NCBI GenBank assembly: GCA_038049695.1
Contig: CP142451.1
Location: 5,888,001-5,952,000, forward strand
Direction of reading: 5' to 3'
Length of the DNA stretch: 64,000 nucleotides
Source of the DNA: Cinnamomum chago
Lineage: Eukaryota > Streptophyta > Magnoliopsida > Laurales > Lauraceae
Under the pieces are notes generated by a model, which saw nothing but the letters and a program-made list of their open reading frames with translations, was not told the DNA's origin and did not search any database. The translations under genes and the position numbers were made by a program. Positions 36,410 through 48,700 of this stretch are shown here, piece after piece (the first letter of the stretch is position 1; every line of letters begins with the position of its first letter).

Positions 36410-37222
36410 AAACTTACTTGACTTTGACGTAAGTTTATTTAAGTTTTGGTTTGAATTTATCTGATCTTGATATGAAATTATTTTACTTTGACATGTATTT
36501 ATCTAAGCTTTATGTGAAGTTATCTTAGTCTATGATCAATTAAATAGGACTTTAAATGAATTTATCTGTATATTACATAATTTTTCTTAGTTTGATTTCA
36601 ATTTAACTATGTTTGTTATCAATTAAACAAGGTTTCAAATGAATTTATGTGATTTTGAAACGATTTTCTCTGAGTTTTTACTGAGTTTCTTATGAAATAA
36701 TGAGTTCGGTATGAAATTAACTGGATTTCACATGATTTTATTTCACTTTAAAATATATTCAACTTGGTTTTAAATGAGTTTTTTTTTTAGTTTATTAAGA
36801 ATTTATCTAAGTTTTGTATGTGTTATCCGACTTTGGCATAATGTTATCCGACTTTGGCATGATATTATCTGTGTTTGGTAAGAATTTATCTAAGTTTGAT
36901 ACGAATTAAGTGAATTTATCTGAGATTGCTGTGAATTTATCTAATTTTGATGTGATCTTATCTGACTTTGGCGTGAGTTTATATAAATTTATCTGTGTTT
37001 GAAATCATAACCAATTTGAAAACAAGTTATGTCACTTCGATATGAGATTATCTAACTAGATTTGGTTTAGTTGAATTTATCTAGCTTTGATAAAAATTTA
37101 TCTGAATATAATATGAAATTATCTGTGTTTGAAGTGAATTTAAATACATTTGTTATGATTTTATTTGACTTTGCTTTGGACTGTGATGAGTTTGATATCA
37201 ATTTATCTGAGTTGTATATGTA
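36410..37222. repeat. degenerate AT-rich minisatellite (TTATCTGANTTTGATATGAA type)
   Basis: For about 800 bp the plus strand repeats variations of TTATCTGA-NTTTGATATGAA at intervals of roughly 20-30 bp, with many substitutions and length changes. It gives short frames rich in L, S, F, D and N, but none is long or conserved, so I treat it as non-coding. Confidence 0.75.
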
Positions 37223-37599
37223 TGTGGACAGTCAAAAGCACCCAAAGGAGGGAAAAGGACACAAAAAAAGCAGCACCAAGCAAGCCACGCTAGGCAAAAT
37301 TCCATCAATTGTCGTTCCCTCCAATTTAAAACTTAAAGTTTGATCGAAAACTCATCTTACTACATTTAAATTGGAAAATAATTCGGGAAAGACAGTGAGT
37401 TGGAGCTAAAACCTAGATTTAAATTGCATGACACCCATTTAAATCGTTAGAAGGGCAAATGAGTCATAAATGTTTTGATGTCACATTCTTAGGGACCACC
37501 GAATGAATTAATCCCATGCGCAAGGGACTCTAGGCCTTAAACATTAATGATGTGTACTAGAGACTTTATAACATGGTACTGAGGGATCTCTCCCTAATT

Positions 37600-37870
37600 T
37601 ACCCCATTTTTATTGGGTGCTACAAAATTCCCGGGCGTATTGTAGAGCTTCCCATATATATACATATATACAGGCATGAATATACATATATACATGTATA
37701 TGTATATGTATATATACATACATTATTATTATATATATAGTAAAGCAACACCCTTTTAGTGGGAGAGCGACACATGGCGGCAGGGGGCTTCTTTGGAAAG
37801 CGACACGTGGTGCATCCGGAGACTTTTTGCAATGCCACATTCTGAAATTGCCTTTCTCATCTAATCTCAT
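37600..37870. repeat. MITE-like repeat next to a TA-rich tract, copy 2
   Basis: It is related to the reverse complement of 6240-6440 (CACGTGG, GGCTTCTTTGG, GACTTTTTGCAA). The flanking 37650-37735 is a TATA/CATA microsatellite. The two copies differ considerably. Confidence 0.45.
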
Positions 37871-38530
37871 AACCTAACTCTATCTCAATGCAAATTTAAA
37901 ATATTCTTAAAATAAGATACTTATCCCTTTCCTAAAACATTGTATACAATAATAACTTCTCTTTAGTTATGAAATCAAAGTCTTCTTTATTTCGAAACTC
38001 ACAATTTATGGGGTCTACTTTTTTTTTTTTTATACCAACACAATAAGAGCTTTTTTAATACTAGAGCGTGGGCCACTTTCATAGGCTATATTCTACTACT
38101 TTTTTCTCCTTATTTTCCTTTCAATATTTTGTAAGATTAATCTGTGGGGCCCATTATGGCTATTTTTCTCCTTATATTTTTCTTTGGGTATTTGGTAGGA
38201 TTAATTAATCCGGGGGGAGGGGGGGGGGGGCACATTATGGAATCCAATTAATTCCAAAATCCACATTTAATTTTGAAATGACACTCAATTTATGGCTAAG
38301 CACAAATATAATCAAATCAATGTCCTAAAATCTTTACTATTTACTTGATCTTTCCCAAATATTTCTACCTACCTAAAATTTCTCTAATGAGTTTCCATCT
38401 TTATTATGAATTATATATTAATATTCATTTATAATTTATTTAAATATTTAGATATATTTATAATTAGAAATTCTAATAATTTCTTAATCCAGCGCATGCC
38501 TAATGTACTAGTAGATAGATATATGTATAT

Positions 38531-38914
38531 GGGGCCAGCTCTCCAAAGCTCAAGCTTAGGATAAGGTAAGCTCAAGTGTATGGTGGGGGCCCAGTTGGGG
38601 ACCCACATGGGGATGGGGATGGGGGGATGTCAAGAACTCCCTGAGATCCTCCTCTCTGCAAAAAAAAAAAAAAAGCCTCAACCATAATTTTATCATCTCC
38701 ATTTGGGCCCAAAGTTTAATGGTCAACAATCCATTCGGATTGATACATAGTTGATCCAATGGTCCAGTAAATTCGGATCTTACTAAAAGTTGGTGGACAT
38801 GTGCCATTTAGGGGGGGTCATGTGTTTAGTCCATTTGGATGGACCAAAGGTGGCCCCCACAAGGATGGGCTTACGAAATTCTACCCTAAGCTCAAGCTTA
38901 GGAGAGCCTTGCTC
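38531..38914. mobile_element. inverted-repeat MITE, about 384 bp
   Basis: The left end contains AGCTCTCC, then AAGCTCAAGCTTAGG; the reverse complement of the right end contains GGCTCTCCTAAGCTTGAGC. Arms are about 45 bp and imperfect. Both flanks are TA-rich, as for the next three elements. No transposase frame is present. Confidence 0.65.
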
Positions 38915-38944
38915 TATATATGTATGTATGTATATATATATATA

Positions 38945-39077
38945 GGGAGGTGCTCCTATGAGAGACACTCTCACCAAGTTGGTGAGAGATGGGTGGGGGG
39001 ACCCCCAACTTAAATATGGGAGCCCCCACCCATCTCTCACCAACTTGGTGAGAGTGTCTCTCATAGGAGCACCTCCC
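38945..39077. mobile_element. fold-back element, 133 bp, near-perfect 55-bp arms
   Basis: The arms 38945-39000 and 39023-39077 are complementary almost throughout, starting GGGAGGTGCTCCTATGAGAG and closing on a loop of about 20 bp. TA microsatellites flank both sides. Transcription from either side would give a long hairpin. Confidence 0.9.
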
Positions 39078-39125
39078 ATATATATATACATATCTATATG
39101 TGTGTGTGTATATATATATATAAAA

Positions 39126-39280
39126 TGGGAGATACTCCTATGAGAGATATCTCTCACTTTATATGAGAGATAGGGGTGAGGGCCCTCACATTTAAGTTGT
39201 TAACATTGGATATGGATGTGAGGGCCCCCACCTTATCTCTCATGGTAAGGTGAGAGTGTTTCTCACAAGAGCACCTCCCA
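39126..39280. mobile_element. fold-back element related to the preceding one, 155 bp
   Basis: It ends in TGGGAGATACTCCTATGAGAG on the left and a matching inverted end on the right, with arms of about 65 bp and more mismatches than its neighbour. The shared outer 20 bp show that both belong to one family. It is flanked by TA-rich DNA. Confidence 0.85.
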
Positions 39281-39307
39281 TATATATATGTACATATGCA
39301 TATACAT

Positions 39308-41607
39308 GTGAGAACTAGTTCCCACCTATTATATGAGAACTTTTTTGTTGGACCCAACTAGCAACCCATCCAACCTAGCAACCAATAGGGAACCCCTTTA
39401 TAGTCACTAATCCCAAGGATTGGCACACATCCGAATGGACTGAACCGTTGGATCGAGGGTTGAATAATTTTTTGAATATGAAGCCATTAAACTTGTGGGC
39501 CACGGATGAAGGTGTTAGGGGCATGGGTTTGGGGTCAAACTTGATACTTGGGGTTGTTTCACATAGATCTTTCCATCCTCCCTTGTCCCATCCCCAAATG
39601 GGGCCCACAATTGTGTCCCATAAAAAAGTTCTCACATAATATGTGAGAACAGTTCCCACTTGAATATTACCCATATGTATGGGAAATATTCAAGTGAGAA
39701 CTAGTTCCCACCTATTATATGATAACTTTTTTGTTGGACCCAACTAGCAACCCATCCAAACCTAGCAACCAATAGGGAACCCCTTTATAGTCACTAATCC
39801 CAAGGATTGGCAAACATCCGAATGGACTGAACCGTTGGATCGAGGGTTGAATAATTTTTTGAATATGAAGCCATTAAACTTGTGGGCCACGGATGAAGGT
39901 GTTAGGGGCATGGGTTTGGGGTCAAACTTGATACTTGGGGTGGTTTCACATAGATCTTTCCATCCTCCCTTGTCCCATCCCCAAATGGGGCCCACAATTG
40001 TGTCCCACAAAAAAGTTCTCACATAATATGTGAGAACAGTTCCCACTTGAATATTACCCATATGTATGGGAAATATTCAAGTGAGAACTAGTTCCCACCT
40101 ATTATATGAGAACTTTTTTGTTGGACCCAACTAGCAACCCATCCAAACCTAGCAACCAATAGGGAACCCCTTTATAGTCACTAATCCCAAGGATTGGCAC
40201 ACATCCGAATGGACTGAACCGTTGGATCGAGGGTTGAATAATTTTTTGAATATGAAGCCATTAAACTTGTGGGCCACGGATGAAGGTGTTAGGGGCATGG
40301 GTTTGGGGTCAAACTTGATACTTGGGGTGGTTTCACATAGATCTTTCCATCCTCCCTTGTCCCATCCCCAAATGGGGCCCACAATTGTGTCCCACAAAAA
40401 AGTTCTCACATAATATGTGAGAACAGTTCCCACTTGAATATTACCCATATGTATGGGAAATATTCAAGTGAGAACTAGTTCCCACCTATTATATGAGAAC
40501 TTTTTTGTTGGACCCAACTAGCAACCCATCCAAACCTAGTAACCAATAGGGAACCCCTTTATAGTCACTAATCCCAAGGATTGGCACACATCCGAATGGA
40601 CTGAACCGTTGGATCGAGGGTTGAATAATTTTTTGAATATGAAGCCATTAAACTTGTGGGCCACGGATGAAGGTGTTAGGGGCATGGGTTTGGGGTCAAA
40701 CTTGATACTTGGGGTGGTTTCACATAGATCTTTCCATCCTCCCTTGTCCCATCCCCAAATGGGGCCCACAATTGTGTCCCACAAAAAAGTTCTCACATAA
40801 TATGTGAGAACAGTTCCCACTTGAATATTACCCATATGTATGGGAAATATTCAAGTGAGAACTAGTTCCCACCTATTATATGAGAACTTTTTTGTTGGAC
40901 CCAACTAGCAACCCATCCAAACCTAGCAACCAATAGGGAACCCCTTTATAGTCACTAATCCCAAGGATTGGCACACATCCGAATGGACTGAACCGTTGGA
41001 TCGAGGGTTGAATAATTTTTTGAATATGAAGCCATTAAACTTGTGGGCCACGGATGAAGGTGTTAGGGGCATGGGTTTGGGGTCAAACTTGATACTTGGG
41101 GTGGTTTCACATAGATCTTTCCATCCTCCCTTGTCCCATCCCCAAATGGGGCCCACAATTGTGTCCCACAAAAAAGTTCTCACATAATATGTGAGAACAG
41201 TTCCCACTTGAATATTACCCATATGTATGGGAAATATTCAAGTGAGAACTAGTTCCCACCTATTATATGAGAACTTTTTTGTTGGACCCAACTAGCAACC
41301 CATCCAAACCTAGCAACCAATAGGGAACCCCTTTATAGTCACTAATCCCAAGGATTGGCACACATCCGAATGGACTGAACCGTTGGATCGAGGGTTGAAT
41401 AATTTTTTGAATATGAAGCCATTAAACTTGTGGGCCACGGATGAAGGTGTTAGGGGCATGGGTTTGGGGTCAAACTTGATACTTGAGGTGGTTTCACATA
41501 GATCTTTCCATCCTTCCTTGTCCCATCCCCAAATGGGGCCCACAATTGTGTCCCACAAAAAAGTTCTCACATAATATGTGAGAACAGTTCCCACTTGAAT
41601 ATTACCC
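39308..41607. repeat. tandem array of about six 387-bp MITE-like units
   Basis: Units start at 39308, 39694, 40081, 40468, 40855 and 41242, giving periods of 386 and then 387 bp. The last unit ends about 20 bp short. Identity between units is above about 98%, with private changes mainly in the two edge units. Each unit is bounded by imperfect inverted repeats of about 50 bp (GTGAGAACTAGTTCCCACC against the complement of GAGAACAGTTCCCAC). Junctions form a palindrome around CCCATATGTATGGG. Conserved 99- and 63-codon frames recur in every unit on opposite strands, but they follow from sequence identity and match no family. Confidence 0.96.
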
Positions 41608-41623
41608 TATATGTATATATATA

Positions 41624-41653
41624 CTAGCAACAACGCCCCGTGTTTAGCCCGGG
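41624..41653 (-). other. candidate Helitron 3' terminus
   Basis: On the minus strand a hairpin (CCCGGGCTAAACACGGG) is followed about 9 nt later by CTAG and then T, the arrangement of Helitron 3' ends. The 5' TC end was not identified, and no Rep/helicase is present. The call rests on structure alone. Confidence 0.35.
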
Positions 41654-41654
41654 A

Positions 41655-42530
41655 CAAAAGGTAAGATATTACATTTTAAATTTATGAGATATCAAAATTA
41701 ATTATAAACATATACGAATATATTCATGCATATTTATATAAAAACAGTCAACACATCTTCAACCATAAATACAAGTGGTCAAGATCAACAATAAACTATT
41801 ACAAAATTAAAGATAAAAAATCCATTCAACAACAACATAAAAATAATAATAACAACAATAATTACTAAAGAAGATATAGAAAAGTGAATTTTGTTAATAC
41901 ATATAATATTACTAATAGGAAATGCATTCAAGTTTTTGTTACCCATTGATAATTTCAAAGCCCAATAAAACAAAGCCACCCCATTTGGGCTTTTTTGTGC
42001 AACAAGAGGATTCTAGTTTATACAGATTCTTATTTCCTCATGATATATAATAGAATTTTGTATTTTCGTAAAAAATCAAAGTCGTCTCTAGTAAGGAAAA
42101 ATGATTCATTTTTTTTCTCTATACGAGGAAAATACATCATACCAAACAACATAATATTGTTAACAAAGAAAATCATAAAACACAAATGCACCATTTTTTT
42201 ATTTTCACATAGGCCAATGGTCATTTCAATCCCTCCGTACAAATTTCTTCTCTACCCCTTTGAAGTAGCACCAATACCATTTTAGAACTGATCAAACCGT
42301 TTTTTAGCTTTAGATCTAAACAAAAAATTATAAACATCTTAACTTTAAAAGCCATAAATTATGAGACTTTAAAACCATAGGCTAGTGTTATTTGATCCCA
42401 GTAATAATTGGCCCACTTGGATCAATGTATATCTCTCTTAATTATGAATCCATGTGGGTCCACAAAAGTGTATTTTATGGTGGGCCAAACCTAGGGTCAT
42501 ATGTCTATATAATCAAATTAGAAAAGGATG
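41655..42530. other. AT-rich stretch without recognisable gene
   Basis: Only short AT-driven frames are present. It may be internal sequence of the Helitron candidate at 41.6 kb or ordinary intergenic DNA. Confidence 0.4.
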
Positions 42531-42538
42531 CCTATAAG

Positions 42539-43350
42539 CATAGTTTTCAAAATCGAAATCGTATCGTAAATCGTTCATACCAATGAATCGAATCGAATCG
42601 CGAATTGTATCGTGAATCGTAGGATTTTTTATTTTCTAATAAAAATAAAAAATAATTAAAAAATAGAAGAAAAAGAAAAAAGTAATTATTCATAACATTT
42701 CATTTTTCCATTTATAGTAGTATAAATATAATAACAAGTAAGTCTATCATACAATCATATCATGAACATTATGACATATTATTACATGTAGTTGAATAAG
42801 TTTAAAGTATCAATATAGATTTTTATTATCTTTAAATCAGAATATAAAAATAAAATAAAATCCAAACCGTCAATCTTACATGGTAGGATATCTCTTAAAG
42901 TTAAAAAAGTATCGATGAAGAAAAAAACCAAAATAGATTAAAAAAAGAAGAAGATATAAACAAGCATCATACGGACAATCGAATGCTTTAGTTAAATGCA
43001 TGTTCTTTATTCATCTTTAAAACCTTATCAAAGCCGTAAAAAATTCTTACGAGGTTTTGTTAACTACTAAATAACCTTTTTAAAAATACAAGCGACAAAA
43101 GAAATGAGGGAATAAAGAAAAAAACAGGTAAAACATTATTAATATTAGCTTATTGGCTATAACCATTCTCGCTTAGTCAAATCGCTTGAATTGTAAGATT
43201 CAATAAAACGAATATCGAATCGTAGGATTCATGTATGAATCCTAAGATTAATTTGTAAATGGGATTCATTACATAGATACGAATCGTTTTCTTTAAGATT
43301 CGGGTTACGAATCGGGATTCGGGTTACGAATCGGGATTCGGGTAACTATG
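42539..43350. mobile_element. hAT-like non-autonomous element, 812 bp
   Basis: It begins CATAGTTTTC and the reverse complement of its end begins CATAGTTACCC. Flanks CCTATAAG (42531-42538) and CCTATAGA (43351-43358) match at the first six of eight bases. Subterminal regions are dense in ATCG/GAATCG motifs on both sides (for example a duplicated GGGTTACGAATCGGGATTC), typical of transposase-binding repeats. No transposase frame is present. Confidence 0.65.
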
Positions 43351-43359
43351 CCTATAGAT

Positions 43360-43575
43360 TCAAAAAAAAAAAAAACTCCAACCTCAAAACATTTTTATCA
43401 CAAGCCCATCCATAAGGTGGTCTACCAGAAGGTCGGGTCTGATTTTTGTTCACATGTGACAATCTTTGAATAGAGTAGAGCTCTATTTGAAAATTAAAAG
43501 AAAATGATATTTTTAATGAAAAATTTATTAGTGTGAATTGTTGAAAGCATGTCATTTTTAAAACATGTCATCAAC

Positions 43576-43606
<31 letters not shown>

Positions 43607-43797
43607 AGAAAGAGTCTCTGATTGATTTTGATTGTATACAATAGATTTTGACCATCTGCTAATTACTCCATTATAATATATTAAGTTGAAAGGTTTTGGA
43701 TCTAATTCTAACTTTAGTTTTTAATTTTAACCAGAAGTTATTTTTGGTTTCTACAACTACTAGTAAGTTATTTTTAATTTCTACGACTGCTAACGTA
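43360..43797. other. AT-rich spacer with (TA)n near 43.58-43.61 kb
   Basis: A TA microsatellite and short tandem-like text (AGTTATTTTTGGTTTCTACAAC against AAGTTATTTTTAATTTCTACGAC near 43736 and 43766) are present. No gene was found. Confidence 0.5.
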
Positions 43798-46420
43798 TGA
43801 TAAGTCCTTAAAATTGTGCATTTTCATCATTAATTCTTCATAATTAAGGACTTAATCAGCTAATCATGCTTGGTCTAATTGGAAAATCATGTTTTTTTGT
43901 TTTCAAGTCACAATCCTTTGAAAAATAACATTTTCACATAAAATCATGACACTTTCTATTTTTAGCATGAGAAGTCACAAATCTCTCATAACTTTTGATT
44001 TGTACATGTAGTGACGAATTTTCTTTTCACCATTGATTTAATTAAAGAAAAATAGATAAAATAGTGACATTTCATGCATTCAATATTTAGTGTGAATCGG
44101 GCCTCACATGTTGCATTATTTTTTTTCCTTATGAAATGATTTTTTCTTGATTATTGTTCTATTTTCTTGTAGGGAATCTTCACATTTTTGGGACCCACTT
44201 GAAGAGAAATTAAAGAAGGAAAGAATTGATATTGTTTTGGTGGCCAAGGAAGCAAAAGAGGAAAGAAGAGAAGGAATTCACAGAGGACGTCCAAGCCATG
44301 CTACTTCAAGATTTCAGGCCCGCATCTCTCATGTGAAAAAAAAAATCAGATTTAATTCCTTGAAGATAATTTCCAGATTTATGGGCCCAATGATGAAAAA
44401 ATTTCAATAAACACGAGTGGGATCAATTTTAGAAATTCTTGCACAACAAGAAGGTAGGATAGGACAGAGTCCCCAGTTTTTCTCTTCCCAATCTCTCTTC
44501 AATTCCATTAAACCCACGCTTCTCTCTTGCCATTTTTCCTTCATCCATACAACTCATCAATCTAATAATATGGACGTGGCCAACATGTATATTAAAGATG
44601 GATGGCTGAAAAAAAAAAACAATAAACAAGGACACATGGGAGCATCACCTAGCCTTGGAAAGTATGAAGTATGCAAGAAGTCAAAGCATGACCATGTGGC
44701 CCAAAGAAATCATCATCATCTACATGGCCCACACATGGAAGTTTATATAGAAATATCCATTGAAGATTCAAATGATTGGTGGGCCATGATAAAAGGAGAG
44801 ATGGTGTAAGGACCTAATTTCTCAATTTTATTTTAAATTAACAATAGCCGTAGATTATATCATGTATGGACCCCACGTCTATTTTAGCGAAATTTCTTTA
44901 AAGTTATTTTGATAATTATTATTAGCATTTTCTTAGTGGGACCTATCTAAGGCTACCTATCTAAGGATATGAGGTGTTTGAATTTTATAGGGTTTTGTTC
45001 AAAAGATAGATTGAACTTTTTTAAGTTTTAACTAGTATAATAACCCGTGCTCAGCATGGATATGAACAATATAACAATTGAAATATTCGTTAGTATGATA
45101 TAGGTTATGGGTTCAAATCCGTTCAATTGTATATTATTTTTTTGTTACAAATATCATCCAACTGCCAATCAAAAGCCTCCAAACCAAATTCAAGCAATCC
45201 ATATTCAAGTAATCCATGTGAAAGCAAATGAGCGAATCAAAAGCCTTCAAGTTGCTTCCTTGTGAAATGAAATTAGCCAATCAAATGTCTTCAATATTCA
45301 TATAAATTGGAATGTATTTGTAGAGTGAAAACGAAGAAATCTTTTGGCAAGTTAGTCATTTTGCAATTTTATTTTTACTTTTAGATGGTAATTAGGAGTT
45401 TTTTTGTAACTAATCTAGAGAGAGTGTGTGTAATTGAAGATCATTAATGAAGATTTGGAGCTCTTTCTTAATGTTTAATGGCTAAAGCTCTTGTATTAGG
45501 CTCTCCTTTTGAAGCTAAGTAATGTGATTAGTTCAATTATATGTATGTTTTAGTTTAAATTCCCTACTTGTGCCTTGATTGATTAGTATATTTTAGATCT
45601 AATTGTACTAATCTCTCTCATTTCTCATGCTCTATTTCTATACTTGATGCTTTGATAATCTCAATTGATGTTTTGTAGTTGGATTAAGTTCTCTCACATA
45701 GCATGCTCTAGAGCCCTTATCTTTGATCTTTTGTAGCTTGATTTTGATGATTAATTGTTAGGGTAGTTAGGTAATGATCTAGGATCTTGGCTTTTTCATT
45801 TTATTTACTTTAATCTTCATTGTTATATCATCCAATCCAATTAGGCAAGAAATTGCTAATTGGATCGTAGATTTGGAAATTGAAATAGAACATGCATTGT
45901 TTGAATTAATTACTTAGTGGATTTAGGATTGCCTAATCTCTTCTTTTCATTGTTGTTAATTTAAATCTTTGTTTGATTTGTTATTTTCACTTTTAGATTA
46001 TTAGATCCAAATTTTAAATCACTCGTTCTAAAACCCTACACATTTCAAACCAACTTCTTCACATTAAATCTTCCATTTCCACTACCACTTATCCACTAGT
46101 TTAGTGTAGTTTGTTAGATCTTATTAATTTCATAATTTAGATTGTTAGTTAGAGTAGTTTAGTTGTTATTTTAGTTTTATTTCATATTCTAAGTAGTCTA
46201 ATTCCATTTTTCACTCATAGTTTAGTAGTTTTAATTGCTTACTTCAATTTCTATATTAGCTACATCTTAGTTCAACTCTCACTTAAATTGGATTCATTGC
46301 TTCTTCCATTCTCTCCTCGTGGGAATGATAATCCGGACTCTTTTAGTCATTTACTACTTGCCGACACCGTAGTCTTGCGGTTAAGCGTTGCACAATCTAA
46401 GTGTCGATCAGTTTCTATAG
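43798..46420 (+). mobile_element. probable Ty3/gypsy (Tat/Athila-like) LTR relic
   Basis: The start TGATAAGTCCTTAAAATTG followed by GTGCATTTTCATCATTAAT, and the end region with GTGGGAATGATAATCCGGAC, CTACTTGCCGACACCG and TTGCGGTTAAGCG, look like LTR edges of Tat/Athila-group gypsy elements as I remember them. Frames of 87 and 130 codons at 44147-44809 have no Gag or Pol similarity. No primer-binding site, internal domains or matching TSD were found, so it may be a solo or broken LTR with a later insertion near 45.03 kb. Confidence 0.35.
45032..45059 (-). other. candidate Helitron 3' terminus inside the gypsy relic
   Basis: On the minus strand the hairpin CCATGCTGAGCACGGG is followed 8 nt later by CTAG and then T. 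It fits the Helitron 3' structure better than the other copies. The partner 5' end is unknown. A pol III B-box-like string GGTTCAAATCC lies about 50 bp away at 45108. Confidence 0.4.
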
Positions 46421-46860
46421 TGTAGGTAGTTGCATAAATGGGGAAAGAAGATTTAAAAAAAAACCTAACAATTAAAATTCCAATCGATGATCAAGATTAA
46501 AGGCAAAACCCTTCTCTTTAATATTAGTAAAATTGTTGAGATATGATTGGAACCACCTCTTTGAACTAGGGCATGTTTTTTTTTAAAGAGGAGTGAGTTG
46601 AAATAAATTAGTAGATGAATTACTTTGTATGCGTTGGGATAGTTGGTGTAAAGTAAAATGATTTAAATTTTGTATTTGATTGGATAAAGAGAATGGGGAA
46701 TAAGTTACTCTACCCCATTTTATCATGATATCTTCGAGTAATTGTGAGAGAGAAATTATAGTTGGAGTAACTGCCAACTAGGTAGGCCTATTTAGTTTAC
46801 TTTCCGCGCTATGCAAATGGGGTAAAGAATCCAACCATTTGGGATTTATTTCAACCCTGT
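46420..46860. other. spacer without recognisable gene
   Basis: Short frames only. A T-rich tract lies near 46576. Confidence 0.4.
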
Positions 46861-48700
46861 TTTACTTTAAACTTCCTTCACCTCTTGAAAACTTAGCCTC
46901 AACCAGGACTCTTATCTTTTTACCCTTTTTAGCCAAAATTCCCTCACTTCTCATACGAACTCCATTCAGAATCTCTCTCTCTCTCAAAGCAACTACCCTC
47001 CTTCATGCTTCTTTTTCAAGATCTCTTCCAAGTAACTATTTACCCTACATTTATTTTATTTCAATTTTTAGTTATTTCTTTTCTAGCTATTCCTTTCCAA
47101 GCACTGGTGCCCTTACTTTATTTTAGGTTCATTGATGGTTATCGTTTATTCCCCATTCACAAAGAAACTAAAGGCCCACTCCATCATGCCACACATCACT
47201 TCCGTCTCTCTTTCACTCCCTCTCCAAAAACCGACTCTGTCATCACCCAGCCCCACCCACATATGCCAAACGCCTAAGACTCATTACAAACAGCCATCAC
47301 CCTCATCACTCTCTGCCATACAAGACCCACACTGCCTGATCCCTGTTTCTTCTCTCAACTGATCCCACACATCATCTCCATTACATGCAACATCAACCTA
47401 ACACATCACCACTATCTCTGATCATCCGAACCCATTTTCATGCAACCCATTGTTGCAGCACCCAGTGGCGGAACTGTGTTGAGGCCCGGGGGGCCAGCCT
47501 TTGAAAAAATCCTTTTTTAAAATAAAAAAAAAAAGTCTTTTAAAACACCAAAATGCCCCCCCCCCCCAAGGTTTTTGGATTTTTTTTCTAAGTTAAACCC
47601 CACCCCACCCCGGCCCCCACTCCAAACCCTTTTAACTTTCGAAAACCTCTCCAGACTCCAGTCTTAAGCCCTAACCCTCTTCAGTTCTTCCTTCTTTGTT
47701 TTGTTCGTCTCCTCTTTTTTTCCATTAATCTCTCATCTTCAGTGGTTAAAATTTTGCACGCCGTCTTCTCTATGTCCAGCATTTTCAAAGACCAAAATCA
47801 TGGTTGAACTTATAACTATGTCAAAAATGAAACTTTAAAATATGATAGTTATAATAATTGGTGAAATAAAATTTTATTCAAGTTTTGACCCCCCAAGATG
47901 AAATCCTGGCTCCGCCCCTGGCAGCACCCACCACCCTCATTCCATCTTCCCTGCCATCCATGTCATTAACCCGATCTCCTCTTCTCCTTAACACCCTCCA
48001 CCAAACTGGGTCCAGTAAGTATCTTCCTCTCCATATTTCCCTTCTCCATTCTTCAAGACGATCTATGTGAGGCCACCTCTCATGGCCAACGTGCAAGCCA
48101 CATCCTCCTTTCCACATCAGGCATCATGACCCACCTCGTTCTTTTCACTTCATCACCTCGCGGATACGAATCCATTCAACCAAACAGAACCCAGAATCAT
48201 TTTCCTCGTCTTCTTCTTCAACCAGAACCTGCATCAATTCGCAAGCGGGGAACCCGATCTACCCTACCCATCGCCATTTTCTTCCAACCTTATCCTCTCT
48301 TCATACAATCTGCAAACTCTGCATGAAGACGAACAACCCATCTTTCCATCATCATACAATCACTACGATCAGCCCATCTTCATCACAGTCTTTAGAACAC
48401 TATGCCTTCAACCTCCTTTCCCCTTCCTTACTCGTTTCCTCAAACTCGTTCTACCACAATGGAGTTTTCATTCATCCCCTATGTTGTACCCACTTTGCAG
48501 ATGCCATCACTAGACCTTCATCTTCTCCATATCCCTCTAACCAGCCCATTACCCATCTTCCCAATCCACCTTGCCACTTACAACACCTTAAACTAAGCTC
48601 AAAACTACCCACGTGTGCATACGCGGATCCAGACCTGAACCACATCCAGCTCAGACCAAATCAACCCAGCTCAGAGCCCTTTTCATTAAGGGATTAAAAA
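46860..48700. other. pyrimidine-rich tract, strongly G-poor on the plus strand
   Basis: Apart from the hAT insertion, about 1.4 kb is dominated by C and T on the plus strand with very few G. Several overlapping plus-strand frames of 60-130 codons follow from this composition (Ser/Pro/Leu/His-rich), and none resembles a protein family. It could be an old element leader or an expanded pyrimidine tract. Confidence 0.5.
47463..47920. mobile_element. hAT MITE with perfect 8-bp TSD
   Basis: The 458-bp element starts CAGTGGCGGAAC and the reverse complement of its end starts CAGGGGCGGAGCC, the classic hAT MITE terminus in plants. It is flanked by perfect GCAGCACC repeats at 47455-47462 and 47921-47928. 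It contains a run of about 13 C and no transposase frame. Confidence 0.93.

Noticed and set aside
39375-41594. 99- and 63-codon frames repeated in every 387-bp unit
   Set aside because: They are conserved only because the units are nearly identical DNA; the two strands give equally conserved frames and neither resembles a protein family.
45100-45125. tRNA gene or SINE suggested by GGTTCAAATCC
   Set aside because: The B-box-like string lacks an A box at the right spacing and no cloverleaf can be formed.
43798-46420. Complete gypsy retrotransposon
   Set aside because: No Gag, protease, RT or integrase text, no primer-binding site and no matching TSD; at most an LTR relic.
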